NCBI GenBank assembly: GCA_013365325.1 | Contig: JABVXV010000343.1 | Location: 1-64,000, forward strand | Direction of reading: 5' to 3' | Length of the DNA: 64,000 bases | DNA from: Dipetalonema caudispina | Lineage: Eukaryota > Nematoda > Chromadorea > Rhabditida > Onchocercidae | Shown here: one piece after another, positions 37,890-51,716 of the stretch | Layout of the letters: every line of letters begins with the position of its first letter | How positions within the stretch are numbered: position 1 is the stretch's first letter | The notes under the pieces: generated by a model | Seen by the model: the letters and a program-made list of their open reading frames with translations, nothing else | Databases searched by the model: none | What the model was told of the DNA's origin: nothing | Made by a program: the position numbers and the translations under genes

Positions 37890-40800
37890 GTAATATAAAA
37901 TATATATTATGAAATTTTCACGAATATTTTATATGCTAGCAGGAAGCATAAAGTTCCGTTTTTTTTTTCTTCGTAAATTTCCTCCCCACTAGTTATTTTC
38001 CTGGGAACAAGGAATTAATAACAAGTCCTTTGCACTAATTTCTCACGGACTTAATTTGAAAAAGAAAAAAAAAAAAAAGAAAAATTTAATGGCTATGAGC
38101 AAAAATGTCTTTGTTTGTTAAAGTCAACTTTTTTATAATTTTCATTTTAATTTTTGTATGAAATTTAGTATGCCTGCTCATATCATGTTCATGTTCATCT
38201 ACTGCCAAATAAAAATTTCTAAATAATCAAAGCTTCTCACAACTTACTTTCCATTACAAATAATCCCATTTTACCTTCAGATCTTTTTTTGTTCCCAATT
38301 TATTTTGTATAATTTTATTGTTGAAAACAATACGAAGCAATACGTAGATAAATGTTTGTTGGAATTTCTGCTGTTTCATTTAAACTCGAAAGTGAGTGGA
38401 ATCATTGGAAAACTCCATTTCACCTCTTCAGATAACATTTTCAACGAAGAATGGAGCTTTATCGAGAAATATGAATATATAAAAGGTGATTGAAAAAACA
38501 AAAATAACGAACGATATTACCGAGCAGAAGTTTATGCATAGACAACTAATCGTGGTTAACCGAAGATATCGTCGTAATTAAAATGAAAATAATGAAAGAA
38601 TAATCAGAAATAATTCGAAATTACTTAAGAACGAAAACAGAATAGAATAGTTATCGAAGGTGAAACTTTCGACATTTGTGTCAAAAAATCTTATAAATCT
38701 ATTAGATATTGCCCAATCATGAAATAGTTAATTTTGCAGTGAATTAGTATGAGGGAGTTGAAAAGGACTAAAAACAGTCACCTTTCACACAATTAATTTA
38801 ATGATTGATGGCTACTTCTGGAGATTAGTATATATTTATAATATAGGATGCTAAGATTTTAGACAAGGATTGAGAAAAGTACTCGAATGGTAGTGTAGTG
38901 TTAAGAATTAGAAGTGAGAGAGGAAAGGGAAAGGACATTCACTGATCATAACATAAAGTTGAGAGTTTTTATGTGTGAAATGTTTTGTCGTGAACTGTTG
39001 TATAAATTACAGAAGGTTTTCAAAACCAATTTTAATTTTGTGGTTAAATTTGAGCACAGTTGAGATTCACTCAGTTTTGCTCAGCATTCAAGGATTATCA
39101 ATTTTTCAGCATTTTAAGCTACATAGATTTGATTTGAGATCTGAAAAGAAACGGTGAAACCATTTTAATAGTTTAATTTGAAGTTTTCACATCAATAAAG
39201 TCAAGTAAATCTCTTTTAACTATGAGGTTGCTTACTTTGAAAAATTTCACTTCCCTACAAATTGATGGATTTAATTCAGGCTCACTATACTTCCATAAAA
39301 TTCCGCAGTATTTATTCAATTTTTAAAGTATAGCAAATAAGACAGGAAAATTTTTTAGAATACTTCTTATAATCTGTATTTCAGTGAGGAGAAACGATCA
39401 AAAGACTTGAAGAGGATGTAATGTGTTTGTTATGCTATTTCATACAACGAAGACTTTAAGTAAAGCTGATTGCATAATTTGAAAACATATTTGTACAAAT
39501 TACTTTTGTCCTTAAGAATTATTTTTTAAGAATTCGGAACGTACGTGGTTTTCCGAAAGTGTAGTAGAGAATTCTAAATCATCTGTAGAAATCTTAACTT
39601 GCTTACCAGATCGAGATATTGGAATTGAACGACTGAATTATTAATATTGGTGATCGAAGAGGTTTTCGCAATGTATCTTCGATCACAATGTCAGTACAGT
39701 GAGGAACACACTCTGAGAAAGTCATTCATCCAAAGAAAAGATCTCCTCTGGATGCAAAAAGAGGAAATAAGGATGTGGAAGGAACTATTTCACAAAATTG
39801 ATTATTTTGTACTAAAAACATTCGATATTTCTGTACAATATTTTGATGCACTCTCAATGCACGAAATTTTGGGGACGGGAATAGTCTTTTTTTTTTCGCA
39901 TAATTTCTGGAAAAGTTTTAGAATTGGCAGGAAATTCGAATCTTAATTCATCTTCGTATTCCTCCTTTCAAAAAAAAGAAACTGTCTAAGATGAAGAGAA
40001 GGACTTCGCTCTGAATACGAATGGAAAATTAAAATTAGGAAGCAGCAATTTTCGTAGGCTTTTACATCTTAAGAATTGAAAGAAGTTAAAGGCCAAGAAG
40101 GAATTTAGAACATATTAAATCATTCCTGATACCACAATCACCAGAACAGCCTGAATGAATATCAAATGCAGCAGTAGTAAATTCATTGCATTTCCTGATA
40201 GTACCGTGTTACGAGTGTAGTCAAATACTAGTCTGGCTGAAGAGACTCATTATATCGGTCGTTTAATTATCTATTTTTTGAATTTATTCACAGACTTAGT
40301 TTTCGGCATTTCCATTTCTGATGTGTTTGTAAGTAAATTATTTTAACTGTGACTTAATTTTCAATTTTATTACTATTTCAAATTCAGAACATCAAAACAT
40401 CTCTAAAACTATGTATTAATGTTATAATTAAGGTTAGTCTTTTTCAGTAAAAGCATTTGATGACAATATTAGCGTAAGTATAATAACGGAATCATCATTA
40501 CTATCCAATCATTCAAATTGCGTTACATTTCTGGATGGTAATGCTGCAGACGAAAACACTCTTGACCAATATTAATGAAAAGAAGAGGATTGAATCCCAT
40601 GTGATATTCATTAAGTTAAACATTAAACCCTTGGTTCTTTATTGAGCAAGATAGTGTAGCTTCCTTCTAGTCCTAACTTAATGAAACTATTGCTATTTAT
40701 TTAGATTTTTTCTTGTTGTTGTAAACAACGCTGATATTTTGGGCACATCGGGTCTTCCGAATTTACATGGGAGATCGTTGAATCATTTTATTTTACCTGC

Positions 40801-41692
40801 TTATTGCAAATTTAGCGCCTAATGAGAGAAACAAGCATCAAAATAAAACGTCTCTATTCTTGACATACTGACAGGTGAATTTCTTTATTTCGATAATTTA
40901 TACATTTCAGTACTTGACCTGACACTTATCACTTTCAAGCGAAATTTTGTTAGCTCTTTAGGAGATGCCAAATATTGCAGATATTGTACTGCTAAAAAAA
41001 TTAAATTTTGAACAAATTAACTTCTATAAATCACTACTTTCTCATCGTCATTACCTCATGACCATTATCACCATTATCCTAATGATTGCATCACCGTAAT
41101 CATTGGTCAGCAGATACAGAATATCTCTTCTTTTAGGATTGATTCATTTAATTAATTCCTTGTGATTTGCAGTCCCATGAATGACTGCTTATGCAACGAT
41201 GAAGTATGGGAATACAAATAGGTGACATGATACTACCGTATCCATACAGCTTTAGATTAGCTAATTAATTTCAAACAGAAGAAAGGAAATTTGGTTGGGG
41301 AAGAAGAAAAGGAGGTAGAATGTTAAATGGGTGGGGTTGAAAAGAATTGAATTGAATTCATTCGGTAACAGTCTTCTCGCTTTGTCTTCTTCCGTCATAG
41401 CGCCAACCAGAAACTGTGAAGTGCCACGCCCATCCGATCCTTCTGCGCATACTTCCTGGTGGATGTTGTTGCATCTGTCGTAGTTTTCTGTTCATTTCCC
41501 GAACTGCTTGGCCTATTATTACTCTTCCACCTAAGGATTCATTCATAAAAGCTTAGAAATCTATGCCATCTGTAAAGTCATCAAAAGTGTTATCTTAATT
41601 ATCACATTCTTTTCAATTTAAGTGAAATTAGCAAGAAGTTACGCATTACATGCATTTGTCACCTACATGTAATTGTTAATATTTACGCTGAA

Positions 41693-44600
41693 ATGAATTC
41701 TCTACAAACTTTCATAATTGTTCTCTTACTGCGGATATATCATATTTGGGCTGCTTATTTCTCACAATTTTCACTTCGAGAACCGGAATATGACCCCTGT
41801 TATGATAATGCCGGGCGCCCCATACGTTGTGTTCCAGATTTTATTAATGCTGCATTCGGCAAACCGGTCACTGCATCCAATACATGTGGACAGTCGGGAC
41901 CATCGAGGTGAGTCATGTATTTTTGTTAGTTTTTTACACAATTTTCAATTTTCCAAAAATTAATTACCAAAAAACTTCCTATTTATTACAATTTACGGTT
42001 TCTTCAGAAGTCTACTAATTTTTTAGCTCCAAAAGTAAAGTCGAATGAAAATGCACAAAATGTGTAAGATTTGCAGATTAAAATTATTTAGAAGTTAGTA
42101 GTGTTAATTTGATTTATTGTGTTCAGAGCTGATCAAAGTTATTTTTATCAGTTTTGTTGAGACTTTTTCTTTCATGAAATTTGAAACATTATTTGTGAAG
42201 AATGAGAGTTCAGTCTATACTTAACTCTTGTATGTGAAATATATTACGCATCATCAATAAACAATAACAGGCCTCACAAATACGATTTGTAACTTGATCT
42301 CAGTAGTTTTATACAAACTTTTCTAGACCAGAAATTATCGTTGAACAATTTGCTTTCCTCTATGATGTATCAATTTTATATCATGGCTTTTAGAATATTA
42401 TGTGACCTTTAAATTTTCGATTAATTTCGAAACAAATAATTCTCTTAGGAAACTTTTGTGCATATTTAGAAAGCATTGGTTTGTCAAATGGAGGTTCGGC
42501 GCAGTGAAAATTTTCATTGCGAATTTAAATATTAACGAAAATTATTTTACACATTATTATGAGCAGGAAGCGAAGTTAGTAAAATGTTTAATGTCATTTT
42601 TCATGTAATTACATTTTATGGAGAATGTTTTCGGAATTTATTCGAAGTATAATTGCAACATGAAAAGAGGTATTAGAAAATTAATTTAAATAAAAATTTT
42701 GTATTTTCAAATATTAGCTCACCTAAAAACGTAATTTATGATACAATTTTTTAAGTCGAACTTTGGAAAGTTTATGGAGATAGTTGTAGCAATAGTTGTT
42801 AATCGCGAAAAGCTATTACGGAAATAGAATTTAAAAAAATCACATTAATGAGATGTGTAAATGGATTTGGCATCTCATTTGTATTCACTGAATCGGCTAT
42901 ATAACTTTATGCTTTGGGGAGCATTCCGTAACCTTTGACCATTGCTTACAGCAAAATAAATATTCCGAATAAGCGTATAACAGAGATTGTTCAACAAAAA
43001 TTTTATGAATTGTTTTTGCTGTTATGTTTCATTAAATGCAAACACTATTTAAGTCCATTGTTCTGCAAGATAGGTTTGCGGTGATTAAGTTCTTTATTAA
43101 AAATCCTGAGGTTTAAAAAAGTTTGCATGGAAAATTGAAATTTCAAGTAAATAGTGATGACCGCTACCTTAACAAAAGTGAAATTTCTAGAAGAAAAAGA
43201 AATTTTCCATTTTCTCTTTAATTCTTTAAGTCTCGCTTAGCAGGTTTTGTTTTTTTCACCTTTAAAAAGTGACCTTAAGAGATGACGAAAGTAATATTTT
43301 CGGTTGAAAAAAGTTCGGTAATCTAATTTATCAAAATTCAAGGAGAATTTGCCAAACTGCAAAAATTTTTACTGAAAGTCGATGCAAATTGACAATAATT
43401 GTTAAAACAAATATTAAATGAATCAGCTAAATAGTTTAGTTCTCAAAATCATTTACTCATTGAAGAATGGATTCTTTTAAAATTTACCAGTAGCACCTTT
43501 AAGCAACGTCAACTTCTTAAAGGTGAGATAAGCTCTCGGAAACTTGTTTGTGGTATTGCTTGATGTGAGAATAAAACAATGGTGTCGTATGGTAATTTTC
43601 TGTCATATAAAAACAGGAAAGAGGTTGTTGAGTTGAGAACAATGATGAGCACAGTTTTCTGATGACACTTTTATAATAGGAATTATAGAAAAGGGATGAG
43701 GAGTGTGTTGCTTTCCCTCACCTCTGGATACCTTGATTATAATGATGTTAATCCTGGTTTACGTTAATTATCACTTTCCCTTTCGATAACTATTTTCCAC
43801 AATCCTCATTCTTTTCTGTAAATTTATCAGAAAAGTTTTACTCCTAATAAATTTACATGTCGAATAATAAATTTTCTAAAAAAGTTTAAAGCTGAGGATC
43901 AGTTTCATGTAATGTGCTTAGTTTCATTATTTGAAAAAATATAATTTCACGAACTCGAAACAAAATGAACGTTTGAAGAAGTTTCATGATACTGTGTAAG
44001 TAAGTGGTCAGATCAAGATGGATGAGTTCTGCGTCACTGAGAATATGCTTTTGATAATAGCAGAATTTCTATCCAATTTTTTGATTGAATTCTTATTTGT
44101 CTTTTAAAGGACAAAATGTTCAAAAAAATCTACCGCCGTATATAAATTTAACAAAATTAACGGGGAAAAGTTGTTTTTCATAAAATTTTATGAAATGAGT
44201 AGAATAAATAGTTAAGAAAATTGTTCAGATACTGTTCACTCCGTGAGAATGCAGTGGGAGTAATGGAAGAAATGTGTGACATTTGTGATGCATCCAGCAA
44301 AACTCGATCTCATCCAGCTTCTCATTTGACAGATTTGAATAATTTGCAAAATGTGACCTGTTGGATGTCAGAACCAAGCACTGAATATCCACATAATGTG
44401 ACGTTAACTTTATCACTTGGGAAAAAGTACGAGCTAACCTATATATCAGTGCAATTTTGTAATCGTCTCGCTGATTCTATGGCCTTTTACAAATCAGTGG
44501 ATTTTGGGAAAACTTGGATACCATTCCAGTTTTATTCAACAGAGTGTCAAAAGATCTATGATCGCAGTCCAAGCATTAAAATTGGCAAACACAATGAACA

Positions 44601-47600
44601 GGTAGTTTGTTAAATTTCAACACAGGCATAAAAATACAGTGTTTAATATTTGCACTATCAAGCACTATCACTATTAATCTGTTAATTGTTGATTTTAATT
44701 ATTGCGACTGGTTCATTTGAACATTCAGTCAAACCATATTTAATTATACAGGAAGCATTATGTACCAATACTCATGCATTGACCTCAGTGCCAAACCGGG
44801 TAGCGTTTGCAACGTTGGAAGGTCGTCCATCAGCATTTGAATTTGAGCATTCACCCGTATTGCAAGATTGGGTTACTGCTACTGATATTCGTGTCATTTT
44901 TAATCGACTCAGTCCTGATCAGGTAACAATAACTTTCATTTCCTTTACCATAATGTGCGAATATTTTTACATGTTCAGTTGTTAGTGAAAGGTTTCGTAG
45001 TGCTTAGCGTTATTCATCAACCTATTCATTTATATAAAAGTTTCCGATCATTCTGTACTCAAGAAGACATTAAATAAGCTAAGAATTTAAAAGTAAGGCA
45101 AATACTATGTTTGAATACCTATTATACCTGACACTGTCAAAGATTCTACTCTTTACACTACCGGTTCATTATTATCGAAAATTTCCGATTAAAACTCCTA
45201 ACTTCAACATTGTCAGTTGTAGTTGACACATTGTAAAATTTAAATTTAGCTAAATTCAGACGACTTCCTGATAACAGTATAATTTAGGCTGAATTATATG
45301 GCCTAACGAATGAAATAGGAGTGAACATAACTGATATGGATCAGCTGAAGCAGCGCTATTATTATTCAGTTGGTGAGCTAGCTGTCGGCGGTCGTTGCAA
45401 GTGTAACGGTCATGCTTCCAGGTTTGATCAATGTAAATAATTCAAAAGCAAACTGCAATTAACTTAAGGTCCATTGTTTCGGGACCTATCAACTTAATAT
45501 TTAGGATCTGAAATTAGAAATTTTCTTGTGATTAAATTAGAAAATTTCCAATTAAGGACTTGTTAAGTCCAGTTCAAAAAAAAAAAAAAATATCTACATA
45601 GTGTAAGTTGTTTTCAAGGTGCATATTGGACAAAACGGGCAATTACATTTGTGACTGCAAGCACAATACAGCTGGTGCTGATTGCGAGCGCTGCAAGACA
45701 TTTCATTTGGACCGCCCGTGGGGTCGCGCTACTTCGGAAAATGCCAACCACTGCGTCGGTAAATCATTTCTTTAGTTTTTTCGAAGGAGGCAACAACTGA
45801 CACTTCTCTGACAAGGTTTTGTGAAACGTTTTGGAGACGGTGAAGATATGAGCAATCTTTATGATTTAATGCGGACAAAACTAAAATTGGAAAAAATTCA
45901 AATTCACGAAAAGAATTCCCAAGTTCTATGTACTTTACATTTAAAAATTACTGAAACAATTTGAATCTTCTATACATTCAAAATTTTCAAGTCTTCCTGA
46001 ACTAAAAAAATTTCATATTATCAGCATCAAATTTATTGTTATTCTCTATGTGCAGAGTTTATAATTAAAAGATTTGTTGTGTAAAAGTTTCAAAGATTAA
46101 AAATATGTTTTACCATAGTTACGGATTCCGAAATGTTTTCTGCAATTTATTAACAATATCATAACATCTGCATTGAGAATAAGTTGTAATCTATTTTTCC
46201 TTCTGGTTTCTGTCTAGCTGTTAATAAGATTATTCTAATATCGTTACCATAAAATGAAATCTTCAAGTGTCGATTAATTCGTTTAGCGCACTTATAATTG
46301 AATAATTGGGCGGCATTTTTGTGGGTTATTGGCGGTCCTTCAGGGAGAGGAAGAAAAATACTGGGCTAAGATGATGCTAGTAGAATGCTTACACTAATGC
46401 CACTTCACTCCAAAAACAATACCTTTTTAGGGCTGGTCATCGGCGGTACAATCATCATCACCTTTTCTTCCCATCTGTTTCCTTCAAAAGAATCATGCTC
46501 GCAAAAATCCTATCTAAAAAATTTGCACAATTTTTTTTGCGGTTTGCGAAGCCACAAAAAATTTGTTACCAAACCGCTTTTGAAATATCATTTTCAACGG
46601 GGAAAAAAAAAGATTACGAACAAAGCTTGTAATGTTACGTTCAAATATTCCTTCAATTTCAAAATAGTCCAAAAAAGTTTTTTACTAATTTTGTTTTCTC
46701 TCAAAAATCAGTGCAAAATCAAGGAATCAAAATCCCAGTTTCTAGCTGTTGCAAAAAATTTGAATTTTTAGGAGACCTAAAAAGCCATAGTTCATCATAA
46801 TTTGGAAGCTCTACTTCACAATTATGTCATAATGAAATTATTAAATCGGAAAAATAAGTAAGCCAAAACTGAACGCTCCTAATAAGTCAACGTCGGAGTA
46901 AGCCAAACATTCGAACCGTGAAATTTTATATATATTTTGCTATTTTTTCTTCTTTTAATTTGTAACAAAATTTGAAATCACGAAAACTTGCAAAATTATA
47001 CGAATATGTGTCAAACTTGTATTTTTCTATAAGCTACCGACAATATTTTCAGCAAAATTGTGAATGCTAATACTATTTTGTTTTTCCAAGAAAAGCCATT
47101 CATTGTCTCATAAATCTTTTCAAACGGTGACCTTTGACCAAAACCAGTTTTCACAGTTAAAAAAATTAGCATATTAGCTCTCTCAACACATTTTGAAACA
47201 AACATCTGCTCTTATCTATTTGCATCTTTTCCCTGGAGCAAATAAATCAACAAGAAATAATTCTCATAATTTCTCGTCCTAATTTTACCACAAGGTTTTA
47301 TTTTATCCGAAGATTAAAGATTAATATAATTCCTGGATACTCCGATGTAAACTATAAATGAATAAGTAGAAAACTAAAAAATTTTAGGCTTTAAGAAAAC
47401 TTGAAAATTTTTGTAGAAGACAATGTTGCGAGAGAAGTTTTTTTGCTTCTTAGCTATGTCTTTTATTTGTGACCATATGTTTGTTGCAGATTTAAAGTGA
47501 GAATTTGAAATTTCAGCTTGTAACTGTAATCTACATGCGAAACGATGTCGATTTAACATGGAACTGTATAGGCTGAGTGGTAACAAAAGTGGCGGTGTCT

Positions 47601-50600
47601 GTATTAACTGCAAGCATAATACAGCCGGTCGTAATTGCCATTATTGTAAACCAGGATATTTTCGAGATCTGACAAAATCAATAACACATCGAAGAGCCTG
47701 TAAAGGTATCATTTATGACAAGAATTAATTTTCAATATTTTGGATAAAGCTAATGATAATGATCTTATAAATTTAAATTACTTCATTAAATTATTTATTT
47801 GAATCGAGTGAATCAAGCTTATATTTGAGTGGTAAATCGATAACTCCAAAGTCTAAATATTCCATTAAACGAGAAGTTTGCATTATAGATATAGTAAAAT
47901 TTTCATCTAATCTCTCATTCTATTGCTTATTCTCATTGAATTAAGGCTTGGAGCATTCCCTTGTATAAATAAGTAAAAGAACCATTCATCTTGCCCTGGT
48001 CCATCTACTTTCTGCATTTTAGCGAAGCAAGCTAACTCAATTTCATTTTATTTTCGTAAAGAAATGAGCGTTCATTAATTCATCCTCAACAGTCCAGCAA
48101 AAGGAGGGACCTTATGCATTTGAGGGATGCAAGAAGATATAGTACATGGAATAGAGGAATCACAGAAAGAGTTCCGGCCAATCTTAAACTAGCATCCAAT
48201 TTCCGTACCGGTCGTTGATAACGGAAATGACTAAAATTGCCATCAGTCAACGTTTTATCATTTCACATGTTATCTTTAAATTGAATCGAATCATGATATT
48301 TATTATATCCTGTCAAAGAGCCATCTTATCTTCTCTTCTGCAAAATTTTAGTCATTTTAAATTTCAATTTCAAAGGAAGTTTATATATTTTATTATAGTG
48401 CTCGTATGCAAGTAATCTAAGATATGAATATAGTTTAATCAAGGGATGTTTCTTTTTCTTATATTCGACACTAAGCATTTATGCTTAAAAAAGTTAAAAA
48501 TCTTCTTTGTATGTATTGGAAAGAATTAAATGAGTAAGGACGTGATAAAAAGGAGAAGTTTTGAACTGTTTCATCATAAATGAAATTTGAATTGTTTCGG
48601 AGGGTATGAATCTGGAATGAATGAGATGGACGTCAATAAAACATGATATCTTACTTCACTTCTCTTCTTTTCTCATGCTTACTATATTTCCTCGATGGGA
48701 GTTTGATGAATGAATCAAAAGATAATGACTATTTCATTATTCAGTTTCGAAATGGAGAATAAACTACGTTTATGTGAAAACAAATCTTAACAATTAGCAA
48801 TGCATGTGTTACTTTCCAGTATGCAAATTCTTGTTCACTTCTTTCTTACATCCGCAATCGACCTTTAAGTATCTTATTTATGACCAGCCAATATTAGTTA
48901 ACTGCATTAGTAATTCACTTTCCCACACATTCTACTTATGGGTTTTTAATTCGAGAACTCTCTTTTACCCTTAATAGAAATAGACTAATGGATAAAGAAA
49001 CAGTCTGTCAAATGGCTGTATTTTGTAATGATATGCAAAAAATGTCAACTTTGTGGCATGTAAAATTTATCATTTGAAACAATTATGGAAATGTGATGCG
49101 CGCGTGCAAGTTCTTTCCCAATTAATCATTATGGATAAGTAGTTGAATAATAGCAGCTGTCAGATGCTCAGAACTGTTGAGCTGAATGATGTTGCCATCA
49201 AAGCTAGACAAATTGCTTAACTTGTTGGACAATTGCATCTGACCTTACACCTTTTTATGCTGTAATATCTTCTATTAAACATCTGTTGAAATTCGTAATT
49301 ATGTTGGAATTTGATATACATTTGGGGACCGCATTGCAGGCTTTACAAATTGTGATGTACACGCGTTAAAATTTATAGGCTGCAGCAAAAGGTAAGAGGA
49401 AGTGTATAGAATGGATAAAAAAGTATAATCTTGAACTTCAATATCAGTGAACATAGATGAAAGGATCTTTAAATCAATTCAGTTGATATTTCATCGGAAA
49501 ATAAACTGAGTGAAATAGAACTGAATTTTAATTTCGGAACTTGCAGCATGTAATTGTCATCCTGTTGGTTCACTTTCACGAAGTTGCAATCAAAGCAGTG
49601 GACAATGTATTTGCAAGGATGGTGTCACCGGTTTGACTTGTAATCAATGTTCGAAAGGATATCAACAAAGCCGCTCCCCACTTCATCCATGCATTCGTAA
49701 GCGCTATTACTGGCTGTTTCGATAGCGATATTTGTCTGTTACTGCTTAAGCTTTCATTTTAAAATTTTCATTACACTAGGGAAAAGTGAAACAAATATTT
49801 CATCAAGTATCTTCGCGTTTTCTTTTAAGGAGTCATACAAATGACGAGATGTCGACAGATAGTTTTCATTTATCATGTAGCATTTTTGCCACTCAGATCC
49901 CTCTATATTTGGTTGCAATTCAAGTGGAGAAAAAATATTCATTTAAGTAACTGAAGGATTGCAAAATACCTTAGGGATAAAGTAATACGATACTAGAAAG
50001 AGGCGATGTGCCAATAAATGCATTCTGATAAATTACTATGGTGAGCTGATCAGTTGAAAGATAAATTCGAAAATGGAGACGAGGAATAGGAGAAGGATCA
50101 GCTGTTGAAAAGATGGTGCGAAATCGCCTCATAGAGTATTATTCTTATAACCAAGGGGAGGAAGGGTTAAGATATCAAGCCACAATTTGTTCCGATCCGA
50201 TCTAATTCCATACAGTTGAATATGTCACTCAACACTAAAAACTCATGCAGCGAACCTGATTTATATTCAGAATGGGGTTCCTTTTTCTTCTCACCCATTA
50301 TTTCACTTTTTTCCAACAATACTCTACTGCCTCATCATTTCCCTTTTATGGCCTGCATTTTATGACAGGATCAAGTACCCTCGGCCCTCTTTCTACCCTC
50401 ATCGTCACCCTTATGCACCGAGCTCATCAACATTTCATTTAAGACAAAGCACAAGCATATGAAATTGCTTTCCACAGCTTTTTTAAACCTATAACAGGAG
50501 TTTCTCAACAGGGTTACATATTGCTCTTGTTGTTATTCATTCACTCTTTATCATAAATTCAACAGAAAGTAATAATCACATTCTAACAGTATGCAATAGA

Positions 50601-51716
50601 CACGAAGTTTATATTGTGAATAAAGAGACTAAGGGATTAACAGTGGAGTAATGAAATAAATTAAGTAAAGTTGGTTGGACTAATAAAAGCGATGAAGTGA
50701 TATTAATGAAAGTTCCTGGGTTGTTAATTAACGAGTTTTGTAAGTCTTTTGCAGCCTCTAGATTACAGAATTTACTCTTTAAGTTAATTAAGCTTCTGAG
50801 TTGCTTAAACTGAGATTTTTTTCCCGAATCAATGAATAAAACCTCAATAAAATTTCAGGTATTCCTGTCAGTGGGTCGACAATAATTCATGATGGTAAGA
50901 TTGTTTGAAGGTCAATTTTTTCAAATTTGATTTTCGGTAATGTAAAAAAATCTTTCTTACCGCAAATGATTTTTTAGCCAAATGTCCGAAATGTAGAGCT
51001 GTACCAAAACGATTAACGCAGAAAAAGTACTGCAGAAGAGATTACGGTAATTTTTCTAATTTTATTTGTCTTTTTGCAATTTTAATTAATATGAAAAAAA
51101 GCACTTCTCGGAAATGGTAGAATTTTCAATAATTATCTTTCTGGTAAAATCAATATAACGTGAAAATTCTATTCAGCAGTGGAAGTACAAGTAACAAGAC
51201 GTGAAAGTGTGGATGGATGGAGTAAGTATCGGTTGATGGTACTAGCAATATACAAACGTGATGCTGGAATACGTTTACGTCGCGGTGAACAGTCATTATG
51301 GATATCTGGCAAACGCACTGCTTGCAAATGTCCCAAAATACGAGTGGGGAAAAAATATCTCATACTTGGTTTGTCATCTTTAAAATGTTTGATTATGGAA
51401 AATGAAAATGTAGATGAATGAAGTGTCAGCAAAAATCATTAACTCCACTGCTTCGGATTAATTTATTTCAGGGAAAAATTTTGTAAATCATTGGTTCTCT
51501 TTGTTGTGATTTTCTAATAATTGCAAAATGCTGAACTGTTCCGAAAGTAATTAAATTTTTTCAGGCCAAAATGACACCAATGATATAAGTCGACCAGGAA
51601 TTGTTTTTGGTACAAGAACAGTTGTACTGGAATGGAATGATGAAGATTTGGAGAAAATTATGCGTTTTTCCAAAAAAGAAAAGAAGGGTCAATGTCCAGC
51701 AAGGCGACGATTTTAA
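41693..51716 (+). CDS. unc-6: Netrin (UNC-6 orthologue)
   Basis: Secreted axon and cell guidance cue. Exons 41693-41907, 44229-44601, 44752-44922, 45288-45421, 45619-45758, 47517-47705, 49547-49696, 50859-50894, 50978-51046, 51177-51368 and 51565-51716 join in frame to 606 aa, close to C. elegans UNC-6. A hydrophobic signal peptide covers residues 1-21. A laminin N-terminal domain follows to about 285 ([28 protein letters not shown]). Three laminin-type EGF repeats span about 290-457 ([43 protein letters not shown]). A basic NTR/C345C domain runs about 470-606, from [10 protein letters not shown] to the end CPARRRF. Intron 1 is 2.3 kb. Family knowledge links it to DCC/UNC-40 and UNC-5 receptors. 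No trans-splice acceptor is obvious next to the start codon. Confidence 0.97.

Larger units (their letters stand above)
30313..41692. other. 11-kb interval without a confident gene
   Basis: AT-rich DNA between the divergently oriented ankyrin/SAM/PTB gene and unc-6. It contains a GT microsatellite, many A or T homopolymer runs (for example 33442-33458, 35200-35216 and 36510-36534), and several exon-like segments on the plus strand (35779-35819, 36315-36430, 37779-37889, 38281-38391, 40294-40328, 40448-40575). I could not chain these into a gene. Part of it may serve as 5' regulatory DNA for unc-6. Confidence 0.6.

Noticed and set aside
39647..39946. 99-codon plus-strand frame in the gene desert
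   Set aside because: Starts with a TTG, lacks flanking splice sites and matches no family I know.
46385..46771. 128-codon plus-strand frame in unc-6 intron 5
   Set aside because: Lys/Phe/Asn-rich composition expected from AT-rich DNA, inside a well-defined intron, no recognisable domain.
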